Assembly: GCF_900459175.1 (NCBI RefSeq)
Contig: NZ_UHFA01000002.1
Span: 1,426,001-1,490,000 of the forward strand
Reading direction: 5' to 3'
Origin: Streptococcus downei MFe28
GTDB taxonomy: Bacteria > Bacillota > Bacilli > Lactobacillales > Streptococcaceae
DNA length: 64,000 bases
Shown: positions 19,932-29,221 of the stretch, piece by piece
Numbering within the stretch: the stretch's first letter is position 1
Layout of the letters: each line of letters opens with the position of its first letter
Program-made: the position numbers and the translations under genes
The notes under the pieces: generated by a model
What the model saw: the letters and a program-made list of their open reading frames with translations, nothing else
Told to the model about the DNA's origin: nothing
Database searches by the model: none

Positions 19932-20576
19932 ATGAAACAAGATGTATTGAAGCAGCTCTACCAAGATTTATTGAAAAATCTGGGAGATCAGGGTAACTGG
20001 CCGGCAGAAAGCCCCGAAGAAATCATACTCGGTGCCATTTTGGTGCAAAATACCCGCTGGGAAAATGTCCTTCTTTCCATTAATAATTTACGACAAGTCC
20101 TTGATGGAGATTTCAAGAAGATTCTTGATTTGGAGCCGGAGACCTTACAGGATTTAATTCGTCCCACAGGATTTTACAAAAATAAAAGCAAATCTATTCT
20201 TAAGGTATTTAGCTGGCTAGACCAGCATGCTTACAATTACGGGGAGATTGAAGATAACTACGGCAAGAATCTAAGAGATGAACTATTGGGTCTCTTTGGC
20301 ATCGGTCAGGAGACCGCCGATGTCCTTTTGCTCTATGTATTTGACCAACTGGTCTTTATCGCTGACAAATATGCTCAGAAACTATTTTCAAGTCTCACAA
20401 GGAAAGAGTTTTCTGACTATTCCAGCCTACATCAAGCGGTTGAGCTAGAAGGATTTAGCCTATCAGAAGCTCAGCAATTTCATATTCTTATCCTTGAATT
20501 TGGCAAAATCTATTTTGCTCGGGGAGCCAGTTTTGAAGAGAGTTTTTTATTTGGAGCAACTTTTGACTTAACTTGA
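19932..20576 (+). CDS. HhH-GPD DNA glycosylase, MagIII-like, without iron-sulfur cluster
   Basis: 214 residues. The helix-hairpin-helix is LLGLFGIGQETADVLLLY (residues 119-136), with the family Asp at 145 (FIADKYAQK). The Lys used by endonuclease III for lyase action is Glu127 here, and the protein has no cysteine at all, so the C-terminal 4Fe-4S loop is absent. This matches the MagIII type of base-excision enzyme (monofunctional, alkylated purines) better than Nth. The in-frame upstream ATG-like start at 19914 overlaps the promoter and is rejected. Confidence 0.82.
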   Translation: MKQDVLKQLYQDLLKNLGDQGNWPAESPEEIILGAILVQNTRWENVLLSINNLRQVLDGDFKKILDLEPETLQDLIRPTGFYKNKSKSILKVFSWLDQHAYNYGEIEDNYGKNLRDELLGLFGIGQETADVLLLYVFDQLVFIADKYAQKLFSSLTRKEFSDYSSLHQAVELEGFSLSEAQQFHILILEFGKIYFARGASFEESFLFGATFDLT

Positions 20577-20941
20577 GAGTAAAACTATTGACTTAGCTAT
20601 AAAAGTTAGCATTAAATATTCGATTAGGAACTTAGCCATCGGGTCAGGTTCTTATTAATTTTACCAAGACGACTTGGTTTGGACGAGGGCGAGTGTAGTG
20701 CTATCAAAGCAGTTTGAGCTAGGGTGAGGATTAGTCTCGAATAACTCTTGACCATGGTTTTTAACTAAGTTTAGTGCACTCAACTTAGTTTTGCCAAGCA
20801 AAGTCTAGGAGCCGCAAGCTCCTGGGAACAAAACATGATTTTGCTTTATTATGTAAGAGTTTTCTTGATTATTAGCCCCTGCCAATGGCTGGCATTTTAT
20901 GGTAAAATAGTACCATTAACGTTTTAGACAGGATGAAGATT
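20577..20941. other. 365-bp gap before tdk
   Basis: No coding frame of note. Hairpins AGGAGC/GCTCCT (20809-20825) and GCCA/TGGC (20880-20893) are present. TGGTAAAAT at 20900-20908 may be an extended -10 for tdk. Confidence 0.35.
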
Positions 20942-21535
20942 TTGGCACAGTTATACTATCGCTATGGGACTATGAATTCGGGGAAATCCATTGAGATTCT
21001 CAAGGTTGCTTACAACTATGAGGAGCAGGGCAAGCCGGTCGTTCTCCTGACCTCGGCTCTGGATACTCGGGATGGCATCGGCTGGGTTTCCAGTCGGATT
21101 GGCCTCAAGCGTCAGGCTAAGCCGATTTCTAGCGATACCGACATTTTTGGTTATATTGAAAATTTGCCAGACAAGCCATTTTGCGTTTTGGTGGATGAAT
21201 GTCAATTTCTGACCAAGGATAATGTTTTTGATTTAGCCAGAGTAGTTGATGAACTGGATGTCCCTGTCATGGCCTTTGGTCTTAAAAACGATTTCCGCAA
21301 TCACCTTTTTGAAGGGTCCAGAGAGCTCTTGCTCCTGGCGGATAAAATCGAAGAAATCAAGACCATCTGCCAATACTGTAGCAAGAAGGCCACCATGGTC
21401 TTACGCATGAAAGACGGCCAGCCTGTTTACGAGGGCCAGCAGGTCCAAATCGGTGGTAACGAGACCTATGTCTCTGTCTGTCGCAAGCATTATTATCATC
21501 CGCAACTAGAAAGTGAGAAGAATCAGGACGAATGA
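20942..21535 (+). CDS. tdk: thymidine kinase
   Basis: 197 residues. Salvages thymidine to dTMP. P-loop GTMNSGKS (9-16), the DECQFL Walker B-like motif, lasso region and two zinc-ligand pairs (CQYC near 144, CRKHYYH near 180). The TTG at 20942 is taken as start: it gives the conserved [14 protein letters not shown] and puts AGGA 8 nt away. The ATG at 20933 overlaps that site. Its stop overlaps prfA (ATGA). Confidence 0.94.
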   Translation: MAQLYYRYGTMNSGKSIEILKVAYNYEEQGKPVVLLTSALDTRDGIGWVSSRIGLKRQAKPISSDTDIFGYIENLPDKPFCVLVDECQFLTKDNVFDLARVVDELDVPVMAFGLKNDFRNHLFEGSRELLLLADKIEEIKTICQYCSKKATMVLRMKDGQPVYEGQQVQIGGNETYVSVCRKHYYHPQLESEKNQDE

Positions 21536-22611
21536 ATATCTATGATCAATTACAGGCGGTGGAGGACCGCTACGAGGAGTTGGGCGAATTGCTCAGTGAC
21601 CCTGATGTGGTCTCTGATACAAAACGCTTTATGCAGCTCTCACGAGAAGAAGCCTCAAGCCGCGAAACTGTGACTGTTTATCGGGAGTACAAGCAGATCC
21701 TGCAAGCCATCTCTGATGCAGAAGAGATGATTAAAGAGGCCGGAGGCGACCCCGAATTGGAAGAGATGGCTAAGGAAGAACTCAAGGACTCTAAGATAGC
21801 CAAGGAAGACTACGAAGAAAAGATGAAAATCTTGCTTCTGCCTAAGGATCCAAACGACGATAAGAATATCATCCTCGAAATCCGCGGGGCTGCTGGTGGT
21901 GATGAAGCCGCCCTATTTGCCGGCGACCTGCTCAATATGTACCAGAAGTATGCCGAAAGTCAGGGCTGGCGTTTCGAAGTCATGGAAGCCTCCTACAATG
22001 GAGTTGGCGGCATTAAAGAAGTCGTCGCTATGGTATCTGGTCAATCCGTTTATTCCAAGCTCAAGTATGAATCGGGTGCTCACCGTGTGCAACGGGTTCC
22101 TGTCACCGAAAGTCAGGGACGGGTCCACACCTCAACCGCTACGGTTCTGGTCATGCCAGAAGTGGAAGAAGTGGAGTACGACATTGACCCTAAAGACTTG
22201 CGAGTCGACATCTACCACGCCTCCGGTGCTGGTGGACAGAACGTCAATAAGGTAGCGACAGCGGTCCGAATGGTCCATATTCCAACCGGTATCAAGGTTG
22301 AAATGCAGGAAGAGCGGACCCAGCAGAAGAACCGTGATAAGGCCATGAAGATTATCCGGGCTCGGGTAGCTGACCACTTCGCACAGATTGCTCAAGACGA
22401 GCAGGATGCTGAGCGGAAATCCACCATCGGGACGGGTGACCGTTCTGAGCGGATTCGCACTTACAACTTCCCACAAAATCGGGTGACCGACCACCGCATC
22501 GGCCTCACCCTGCAAAAGCTGGATACCATCCTCTCTGGCAAAATGGACGAAGTCATTGATGCTCTAGTTCTTTATGACCAAACCAAGAAATTGGAAGAGC
22601 TAGCGCAATGA
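21532..22611 (+). CDS. prfA: peptide chain release factor 1
   Basis: 359 residues. Releases the peptide at UAA/UAG. The GGQ loop is in [18 protein letters not shown]1-type PxT-like region lies in the central domain ([17 protein letters not shown]). The Gln of GGQ is methylated by PrmC, encoded next with a 4-bp overlap. Confidence 0.97.
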   Translation: MNIYDQLQAVEDRYEELGELLSDPDVVSDTKRFMQLSREEASSRETVTVYREYKQILQAISDAEEMIKEAGGDPELEEMAKEELKDSKIAKEDYEEKMKILLLPKDPNDDKNIILEIRGAAGGDEAALFAGDLLNMYQKYAESQGWRFEVMEASYNGVGGIKEVVAMVSGQSVYSKLKYESGAHRVQRVPVTESQGRVHTSTATVLVMPEVEEVEYDIDPKDLRVDIYHASGAGGQNVNKVATAVRMVHIPTGIKVEMQEERTQQKNRDKAMKIIRARVADHFAQIAQDEQDAERKSTIGTGDRSERIRTYNFPQNRVTDHRIGLTLQKLDTILSGKMDEVIDALVLYDQTKKLEELAQ

Positions 22612-23438
22612 CCTATGCCCAGCTTTTTCTACAATACGAATGGGAGCTCGAGAAGGTGGGCGAGGAGCCCGAAAGCCTTACCTTCACCTTTAGAAATCTC
22701 AAGGGGCTAGATATGACAGGATTTGTCCTCCTCCTGAGACAAGAAGTATCAGAGGAAGACCAAGCGCTATTGGCTAGGATAGCCCAGCGCCTCCTGGCTC
22801 ATGAGCCTGCCCAGTATATTCTAGGCTACGAGACCTTTCATGATTTAAAGCTCAAAGTTGACAAACGCATCCTGATTCCAAGACCTGAGACGGCAGAATT
22901 GGTCGATTTGATTTTGGCTGAAAATGCTGACGAACAACTTGATTTACTGGACATCGGGACAGGTAGTGGAGCTATTGCCCTAGCCTTGGCCCATGAGCGC
23001 CCCACTTGGCGGATTGTGGCCTCCGACATTTCTCAAGAGGCCTTGGATTTGGCTAAGGAAAATGCTCAGGCTAATCAGATTGCTGTAGATTTTTGCCAGT
23101 CCGACCTCTTTAGCCAGCTTTCGGTCAGCTATGATATTATCGTCAGCAATCCGCCCTATATTTCAGAGGCGGATAAAGCCGAAGTTGGCCTCAATGTCTT
23201 GACTTCTGAGCCTCATCTAGCCCTTTTTGCAGATGAAGAGGGACTGGCTATCTACCGCAAACTTGCGCAACAAGCGGGTAAACACCTCAAAGCTGATGGC
23301 AAGATTTATTTGGAAATTGGTTACAAACAAGGCCAGATTGTTTCTCAACTTTTCCGAGAGGCCTTTCCAGATAAACGGGTCCGAGTTTTGCCTGACCAAT
23401 TTGGTCAAGACAGAATGGTGGTGGTCGATAATGGCTGA
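22608..23438 (+). CDS. prmC: release factor glutamine methyltransferase
   Basis: 276 residues. Uses SAM to methylate the GGQ glutamine of release factors. [12 protein letters not shown] is the SAM loop; [10 protein letters not shown] holds the NPPY catalytic motif. Coupled to prfA upstream and overlaps the next gene by 8 bp. Confidence 0.96.
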   Translation: MTYAQLFLQYEWELEKVGEEPESLTFTFRNLKGLDMTGFVLLLRQEVSEEDQALLARIAQRLLAHEPAQYILGYETFHDLKLKVDKRILIPRPETAELVDLILAENADEQLDLLDIGTGSGAIALALAHERPTWRIVASDISQEALDLAKENAQANQIAVDFCQSDLFSQLSVSYDIIVSNPPYISEADKAEVGLNVLTSEPHLALFADEEGLAIYRKLAQQAGKHLKADGKIYLEIGYKQGQIVSQLFREAFPDKRVRVLPDQFGQDRMVVVDNG

Positions 23439-24030
23439 TTTAGAGGCCCTCAAGGCGACCTTAGCTGAGGGTGGTGCGGTGGTCCTACCGACCGAGACGG
23501 TCTATGGTCTCTTTGCCAAGGCCCTAGATGAGTCTGCGGTTAAAAAGGTTTATGCCCTCAAGGGGCGGCCGGCAGACAAGGCCATGAACCTCAATGTGGC
23601 CAGCTACCAGGATATTCTGGACTACAGCCAAGACCAACCCAGCTATCTGGAAAAGCTCTATCAGGCATTTTTTCCCGGTCCTCTGACCATTATTCTTAAG
23701 GCTAACGACAAGGTCCCTGGTTGGGTCAATGCTGGCCTAGATAGCGTCGGTTTTCGCCTGCCCCAGCACCCTGTCACTCAGGAGTTAATTGCCCAGTTTG
23801 GTCCCTTGGTCGGTCCTTCGGCCAATATTTCTGGACAAGCCTCTGGCAAGGTTTTTGCTAATATTATGGCTGATTTTGACCAGAAAGTTACTGGACTGGC
23901 TGATGATGGGGCTATTCAGGGTCTGGATTCGACTATATTAGATTTATCTGGAACCAAGCCTAAAATTCTCCGCCAAGGGGCTATCAGTAAAGAAGACTTG
24001 CTCGAGGTGGTCCCTGAATTGAAGTACTAG
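23431..24030 (+). CDS. tsaC: threonylcarbamoyl-AMP synthase (Sua5/YciO/YrdC)
   Basis: 199 residues. Makes threonylcarbamoyl-AMP for the t6A base of tRNA. PTETVYGLFAKA, KGRPADKAMNLN, FFPGPLTIILKA and VGPSANISGQASG are the family marks. The ATG at 23431, inside the prmC end, gives the conserved N-terminus; an upstream extension lies wholly within prmC. It lacks the extra C-terminal domain of long Sua5 proteins. Confidence 0.93.
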   Translation: MADLEALKATLAEGGAVVLPTETVYGLFAKALDESAVKKVYALKGRPADKAMNLNVASYQDILDYSQDQPSYLEKLYQAFFPGPLTIILKANDKVPGWVNAGLDSVGFRLPQHPVTQELIAQFGPLVGPSANISGQASGKVFANIMADFDQKVTGLADDGAIQGLDSTILDLSGTKPKILRQGAISKEDLLEVVPELKY

Positions 24031-24046
24031 TCTAGGAGGCTTGCAG

Positions 24047-24496
24047 ATGTTAAGGCCATTAGTAATTTCAGATGCCGAGGCCCTTCAAGTTATCAATAAG
24101 CTGTCTTTGGGCTATCAATTTCCCTTAGACCGAACCCAGCAACAGCTAGAGAAGCTTTTAGGCGATGCCCACCATATCCTCCTAGGTCTTGAGGATCCAG
24201 GCAGTGGTCGTTTGCTAGGCTACGTCCACGCCGAGGTTTTCGATACTCTCTATGCTGAAACTGGTTTGAACGTCCTGGGACTTGCAGTTTTGTCAGACTG
24301 GCAAAATCAAGGAATTGGTAAAAAACTGATGAAGGGATTGGAAGAGGAGGCTAAGAAGCATTCTTACAGTTTTATTCGTCTCAATTCAGGTGCTCAACGC
24401 AAGTCTGCCCATGCTTTTTATGGAAAAATTGGATACAATGGAGACAAACTCCAGAAACGCTTTATCAAATCTATGAAGTCAATTGATGGATTTTGA
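24047..24496 (+). CDS. GNAT family acetyltransferase
   Basis: 149 residues. Acetyl-CoA loop LAVLSDWQNQGIGKKLMKGLEEEAKK (family motif A, Q/R-x-x-G-x-G/A) and the C-terminal SAHAFYGKIGYNGDK. The start is ATG at 24047 with AGGAGG 7 nt upstream; TTG at 24041 would be too close to it. Substrate unknown. The same gene order (tsaC-GNAT-glyA) is kept in many streptococci. Confidence 0.88.
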   Translation: MLRPLVISDAEALQVINKLSLGYQFPLDRTQQQLEKLLGDAHHILLGLEDPGSGRLLGYVHAEVFDTLYAETGLNVLGLAVLSDWQNQGIGKKLMKGLEEEAKKHSYSFIRLNSGAQRKSAHAFYGKIGYNGDKLQKRFIKSMKSIDGF

Positions 24497-24579
24497 TAGA
24501 GAAAACTTTCCCTAAAACTCTGTCTGGTTGTTTTTATTCCTCGAATTTTTCTGGGATTGCAACCAAGCTAGCAAACGCT

Positions 24580-24622
24580 GTGAGGGGGGGCAAGGAAATC
24601 AACTGATTTCTGTCTCACTCCC
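24580..24622. repeat. small palindromic repeat before glyA
   Basis: GTGAGG...GGAAATCA/TGATTTC...CTCACTCCC. Similar short blocks occur near 44340-44395, suggesting a dispersed element. Confidence 0.4.
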
Positions 24623-24655
24623 AAAAACGCTTTATGAAATTCGTGAGGTAATGTT

Positions 24656-25906
24656 ATGATTTTTGACAAGGAAGATTACAAGGCCTTTGACCCAGAGCTC
24701 TGGCAGGCTATTGCTAAAGAAGAAGACCGCCAGCAGAACAACATCGAGTTGATTGCTTCAGAAAATGTGGTCTCTAAGGCTGTGATGGCGGCTCAAGGCT
24801 CTGTTTTGACCAACAAATATGCCGAAGGCTACCCTGCCAAGCGCTACTATGGCGGGACCGACATCGTTGATGTGGTTGAAAACCTAGCTATTGAGAGGTC
24901 TAAGGAACTCTTTGGCGCTCAATTTGCCAATGTCCAACCCCACTCAGGCTCTCAAGCCAATGCCGCAGCCTATATGGCTCTGATTGAGCCTGGCGATACC
25001 GTTATGGGAATGGATTTGTCGGCTGGTGGTCACCTGACCCACGGTTCGCCAGTCTCATTTTCAGGTAAAACCTATAACTTTGTGGCCTACAATGTCAACA
25101 AGGACACCGAAGAATTGGACTACGAACAAATCAGGGAGCTAGCGGTCCAAGCCCAGCCTAAATTGATTGTTGCAGGGGCATCTGCCTATTCTCGCACGAT
25201 TGATTTCGCCAAGTTCCGTGAGATTGCCGATGCAGTTGGTGCCTATCTCATGGTGGATATGGCCCACATTGCTGGTCTGGTCGCTGCTGGTCTCCACCCA
25301 AGTCCAGTCCCTTATGCTCATGTAACGACGACAACCACCCACAAGACCCTGCGTGGTCCCCGTGGTGGCCTGATTTTGACCAATGACGAGGCTATCGCTA
25401 AGAAGATTAATTCGGCTGTCTTTCCTGGTTTGCAAGGTGGTCCCTTGGAGCATGTCATTGCTGCCAAGGCAGTTGCCCTCAAGGAAGCCTTGGATCCTGC
25501 TTTTAAGGACTATGGTCAAAACGTCATCAAGAATGCCAAGGCCATGGCTGACGTCTTTAGCCAGCACCCTGACTTCCATGTCATTTCTGGCGGAACCGAC
25601 AACCATGTCTTCTTGGTTGATGTGACCAAGGTTGTGGAAAATGGAAAATTGGCCCAAAATATCTTGGAAGGGGTCAATATTACCCTCAATAAGAACAGCA
25701 TTCCTTTTGAAACCCTGTCCCCATTTAAGACTTCCGGTATTAGGATTGGTAGCCCTGCCATCACCAGTCGGGGTATGGGAGTAGCTGAAAGCACCAAGAT
25801 TGCTGAGCTCATGATTGAAGCTCTTGAAAATCATGAGGACGAGGCTGCTCTGGAGCGTATTCGCCAAGATGTTAAGACCCTAACCGACTCTTTCCCACTT
25901 TATTAA
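24656..25906 (+). CDS. glyA: serine hydroxymethyltransferase
   Basis: 416 residues. PLP enzyme turning serine plus tetrahydrofolate into glycine and methylene-THF, the one-carbon donor used also by TrmFO (32.6 kb). The PLP Lys is in [30 protein letters not shown] and [14 protein letters not shown] are present. Start has GAGGTAA upstream. Confidence 0.98.
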   Translation: MIFDKEDYKAFDPELWQAIAKEEDRQQNNIELIASENVVSKAVMAAQGSVLTNKYAEGYPAKRYYGGTDIVDVVENLAIERSKELFGAQFANVQPHSGSQANAAAYMALIEPGDTVMGMDLSAGGHLTHGSPVSFSGKTYNFVAYNVNKDTEELDYEQIRELAVQAQPKLIVAGASAYSRTIDFAKFREIADAVGAYLMVDMAHIAGLVAAGLHPSPVPYAHVTTTTTHKTLRGPRGGLILTNDEAIAKKINSAVFPGLQGGPLEHVIAAKAVALKEALDPAFKDYGQNVIKNAKAMADVFSQHPDFHVISGGTDNHVFLVDVTKVVENGKLAQNILEGVNITLNKNSIPFETLSPFKTSGIRIGSPAITSRGMGVAESTKIAELMIEALENHEDEAALERIRQDVKTLTDSFPLY

Positions 25907-25907
25907 G

Positions 25908-26885
25908 ATGCTAGATTTATATTTAAAGAAAATTATTATTCATCAATTCAGCCCCGACGATACCGAAATTGCCTTCGCTGATAAGCCCCTGACCTTGACA
26001 CCGAGTCTGGACGACTATTTTCGCAAAAAATTGAGCAAGGTCTTTACGGCCGATGCCAAGCGAGGTCTTTTTGAGCCTGAAAATGACTTCATAGCCAATT
26101 TAGGAGATGATTTGCTGGAATCGACGCGCAAGATTGCCCAGCTCTGGAAGGAAGAGTTCGTCATCAGCGAGGATCAAAAGACCAACGACCTGATTTTTAT
26201 CCAATTCGATAAGGAAGGCCAGGAGTATTTTGCTTTCCTACGGGTTGCTCTCAAGGAAAATCTGGCCCACATTTTGGGTGATGATGAGCAGCCGCTCAAG
26301 CTTACCCAGAATAATCTTCCTTCGGCTGCTCAAACACCAGACGAGGCCCTGGTTATCAATCGCCAGACCATGCAGTATTACCTGATTGAAAAGCGAATTA
26401 AGCACAATGGTAGCTTCGCTAATTATTTCTCGGAAAATCTGCTCAAGGTCCAGCCCCAACAATCGGTCAATAAATCCATTAAGCAAGTGGAAAAAACCGC
26501 CCAGCAGGTGGCCGATAGTTACAATAAGGATGATTTTAATTTCCAATCCAAGATGAAATCAGCCATTTTCAAGAATTTAGAGGAGGAGCAGGAGCTATCT
26601 CCAGAAAAGTTGGCTGACCAACTCTTTGATGATAATCTAACGGCCCGCCTGACCTTTGTGGATCAGCTCAAGGAGGTTATGCCTGAGCCGGTTGCAGTAG
26701 CCGATGTGGATGTTTCCAGACAGACCAAGAAGCTGAAGAGCCAGAAACTCTCACTCTCTAATGGGATTGAGCTGATTGTCCCCAATGGGATCTACCAGGA
26801 TGCGGAATCGGTTGAATTTATCCAAAATAATGATGGCACCTATTCCATTCTAATCAAAAATGTCGAGGATATTCAAAACAAATAG
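25908..26885 (+). CDS. nucleoid-associated protein (NdpA/YejK-like)
   Basis: 325 residues. Begins MLDLYLKKIIIHQFSPDDTE, the family opening (hxlhxhhxhxLDP-like), followed by the central IKQVEKTAQQVADSY and a C-terminal NGIELIVPNGIYQDAESVEF segment. Relatives bind the nucleoid; the function is poorly known. Starts 1 bp after glyA and is followed 1 bp later by a lysozyme-like gene. Confidence 0.85.
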   Translation: MLDLYLKKIIIHQFSPDDTEIAFADKPLTLTPSLDDYFRKKLSKVFTADAKRGLFEPENDFIANLGDDLLESTRKIAQLWKEEFVISEDQKTNDLIFIQFDKEGQEYFAFLRVALKENLAHILGDDEQPLKLTQNNLPSAAQTPDEALVINRQTMQYYLIEKRIKHNGSFANYFSENLLKVQPQQSVNKSIKQVEKTAQQVADSYNKDDFNFQSKMKSAIFKNLEEEQELSPEKLADQLFDDNLTARLTFVDQLKEVMPEPVAVADVDVSRQTKKLKSQKLSLSNGIELIVPNGIYQDAESVEFIQNNDGTYSILIKNVEDIQNK

Positions 26886-26886
26886 T

Positions 26887-27492
26887 ATGTTTAAAAAAAT
26901 TAGACGCATCATCTTTGTGATTATCGCCTTATTGCTGATATACAAGGGGGTCACCCTTTACCAGTCGGTAAAGCGAGTGCTGGCCTACAGACCTCTGGTC
27001 GAGCAGGTCTTGGCTGAAGATGATAACAACACCAATGAGGATTTGGTCCTGGCCGTTATTTACACCGAAACCAAGGGGAAGGATGACGATGTCATGCAGT
27101 CCAGCGAAAGTTCGACTGGCAACACCAAGTCCATCAAGGATAATAAGGAAAGCATCAAGCAGGGCACCAAGGTCCTAGCTGAGAATTTGGAAAAGGCCCA
27201 AGCAGCCAAAACCGATTCTTGGACGGCTATCCAGGCCTATAATTTCGGTGCCAATTATATTGACTACGTAGCTGACCACGGTGGCAAGAATACCATTCAG
27301 CTGGCCAAGGCCTATTCTAAAAACGTGGTCGCCCCTAGCCTGGGCAACAAGACTGGCAAGACCTATTATCATATCAACCCAGTTTCCATTCTTTATGGGG
27401 GCGGGAAGCTCTATGTTAATGGGGGTAACCACTATTACGCCAAGCAGGTCCAATTCAGCCTCTTCCTGATTCGCATCATAGAAAAGATTTAA
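26887..27492 (+). CDS. membrane-anchored lysozyme-like muramidase (Pmp23 family)
   Basis: 201 residues. One N-terminal membrane helix (8-25), then a transglycosylase/lysozyme-like fold with the catalytic Glu in VIYTETKGKDDDVMQSSES, and AIQAYNFGANYIDYV. Pneumococcal Pmp23 relatives cleave peptidoglycan and affect septum placement. ATG at 26887 chosen because the upstream extension lies in the preceding gene. Confidence 0.87.
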   Translation: MFKKIRRIIFVIIALLLIYKGVTLYQSVKRVLAYRPLVEQVLAEDDNNTNEDLVLAVIYTETKGKDDDVMQSSESSTGNTKSIKDNKESIKQGTKVLAENLEKAQAAKTDSWTAIQAYNFGANYIDYVADHGGKNTIQLAKAYSKNVVAPSLGNKTGKTYYHINPVSILYGGGKLYVNGGNHYYAKQVQFSLFLIRIIEKI

Positions 27493-27493
27493 G

Positions 27494-29221
27494 ATGAAAG
27501 ATTTACTAAAATATTTCCGAGGCTATATCAAGCAAACCTTCCTAGGCCCTCTTTTTAAACTTTTAGAAGCCAGCCTTGAATTGCTGGTTCCAATTATTAT
27601 AGCTAGGATAGTCGACAAGGCCATTCCTCATAAGGACACTACTCACCTCCTTATGATGATAGGCCTTTTGGTCTGCCTTGCTATTTTTGGGGTTCTGGTC
27701 TCTATTACAGCTCAATATTATTCATCCAAAGCAGCAGTAGGCTACACCAAGCAATTGACCAAGGACCTTTATAAGAAAATTATGAAGCTCCCCAAGGAGA
27801 GTCGGGATTGCCTAACGACAGCTAGCTTGGTCACTCGTCTTTCCAGCGATACCTACCAGATTCAGACGGGGATTAACCAATTTCTGAGGCTCTTTTTGCG
27901 AGCACCTATCATTGTCTTTGGCTCAGTCATTATGGCCTACCTGCTTAGTCCCAAGATTACCATCTGGTTTGCCATCATGGTGGTCCTCCTTTTTCTCTTG
28001 ATCTATATCATGTCTCGTCTGGTCAATCCTCTCTATCTGGTCATCCGCAAATTGACCGATAAGCTGGTTAGCAAGATCCGTGAGCAGTTGGAAGGGATGC
28101 AGGTCATCCGAGCCTTTGGTCAGATTGAGCGGGTCAAGCAGGAGTTTGCAGATCTCAATCAGAGCTACACCAAAGCCCAAATTCGGACAGGCTTTCTATC
28201 CAGTTTGGTCAGTCCGTTGACCTTTCTGATTGTCAATGGGACGCTGGTCGTGGTCATCTGGCAGGGGAATCTGGCCATTGGTGATAACCTTCTGACCCAG
28301 GGGTCTCTGATTGCCCTGGTCAATTATCTGCTCAATATTCTGGCCGAATTGCTCAAATTGGCCATGATGGTCACCAATCTCAACCAGAGCTTCATCAGTG
28401 CCCGCCGGGTTCAGGAAGTTTTCGAGCAAAAGCAGGAAAATCTTAACGATAGTATTGACCTACTAAAGGCTGATAAGAAAGAAGTCTTGACCATTTCCGA
28501 CATGACCTTTACCTATCCGACAGCGGCCAGACCCTCTCTTAATGATATTTCTCTGAGCCTGGATCAAGGCCAGACTCTGGGGGTTATCGGCGGTACTGGT
28601 TCTGGGAAATCGACCCTGGTTCAGCTTATCCTGAGCCTCTATCGTGCTCAGGAAGGCCAGTTAGCTATTTTTGAAGAAGGCCAAAGCCCAGCCAACCTAG
28701 CTCAATGGCGGGAATGGGTCGGTCTGGTTCCGCAAAAGGCCGAGCTTTTTCAAGGGACTATCCGCTCTAATTTGACCTTGGGCATGGATAGTAGTCAAGT
28801 TTCTGATGACCGGCTTTGGTGGGCCCTGGACATCGCTCAAGCCAGCGATTTCGTCAAGGAGAAGGAGCAGGGGCTGGATTCCGAGGTTAAGGAATTCGGC
28901 CGTAACTTCTCTGGCGGTCAACGGCAACGTTTGACCATCGCCAGAGCCGTCCTCAAACAGGCTCCTATCCTGATTTTGGATGACTCGACATCAGCCCTGG
29001 ATTATCTGACCGAAAGCAAGTTGCTTAAGGCCATCAAATCTGAGCTCAAAATCAGCCTAATTCTAATTTCGCAACGGACCAATAGCCTTAAGTCGGCTGA
29101 TAAGATTTTAGTCTTGGACAAGGGAAATCAAGTCGGTCTTGGCAGTCACCAAAGCCTCTTGGCTGATTGCCCAACCTACCAAGATATCCATTATTCGCAA
29201 CACAAGGAGGACCAAGCATGA
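27494..29221 (+). CDS. ABC exporter subunit with degenerate ATP site
   Basis: 575 residues, membrane domain (six helices) fused to ATPase. Walker A GGTGSGKST, intact signature FSGGQRQR, but Walker B ILILDDSTSALD carries Asp where the catalytic Glu should be. This is the mark of the inactive-site partner in heterodimeric exporters such as BmrCD, LmrCD and PatAB. The next gene overlaps (ATGA) and supplies the Glu. Substrate unknown, possibly drugs. Confidence 0.9.
   Translation: MKDLLKYFRGYIKQTFLGPLFKLLEASLELLVPIIIARIVDKAIPHKDTTHLLMMIGLLVCLAIFGVLVSITAQYYSSKAAVGYTKQLTKDLYKKIMKLPKESRDCLTTASLVTRLSSDTYQIQTGINQFLRLFLRAPIIVFGSVIMAYLLSPKITIWFAIMVVLLFLLIYIMSRLVNPLYLVIRKLTDKLVSKIREQLEGMQVIRAFGQIERVKQEFADLNQSYTKAQIRTGFLSSLVSPLTFLIVNGTLVVVIWQGNLAIGDNLLTQGSLIALVNYLLNILAELLKLAMMVTNLNQSFISARRVQEVFEQKQENLNDSIDLLKADKKEVLTISDMTFTYPTAARPSLNDISLSLDQGQTLGVIGGTGSGKSTLVQLILSLYRAQEGQLAIFEEGQSPANLAQWREWVGLVPQKAELFQGTIRSNLTLGMDSSQVSDDRLWWALDIAQASDFVKEKEQGLDSEVKEFGRNFSGGQRQRLTIARAVLKQAPILILDDSTSALDYLTESKLLKAIKSELKISLILISQRTNSLKSADKILVLDKGNQVGLGSHQSLLADCPTYQDIHYSQHKEDQA

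Noticed and set aside
20931..20944. tdk start at ATG 20933
   Set aside because: It overlaps the best ribosome site and adds MKI before the conserved MAQLYY start; TTG 20942 fits better.
25139..25867. 242-residue reverse frame
   Set aside because: Lies wholly inside glyA, has no ribosome site and no family features; it is an antisense shadow.
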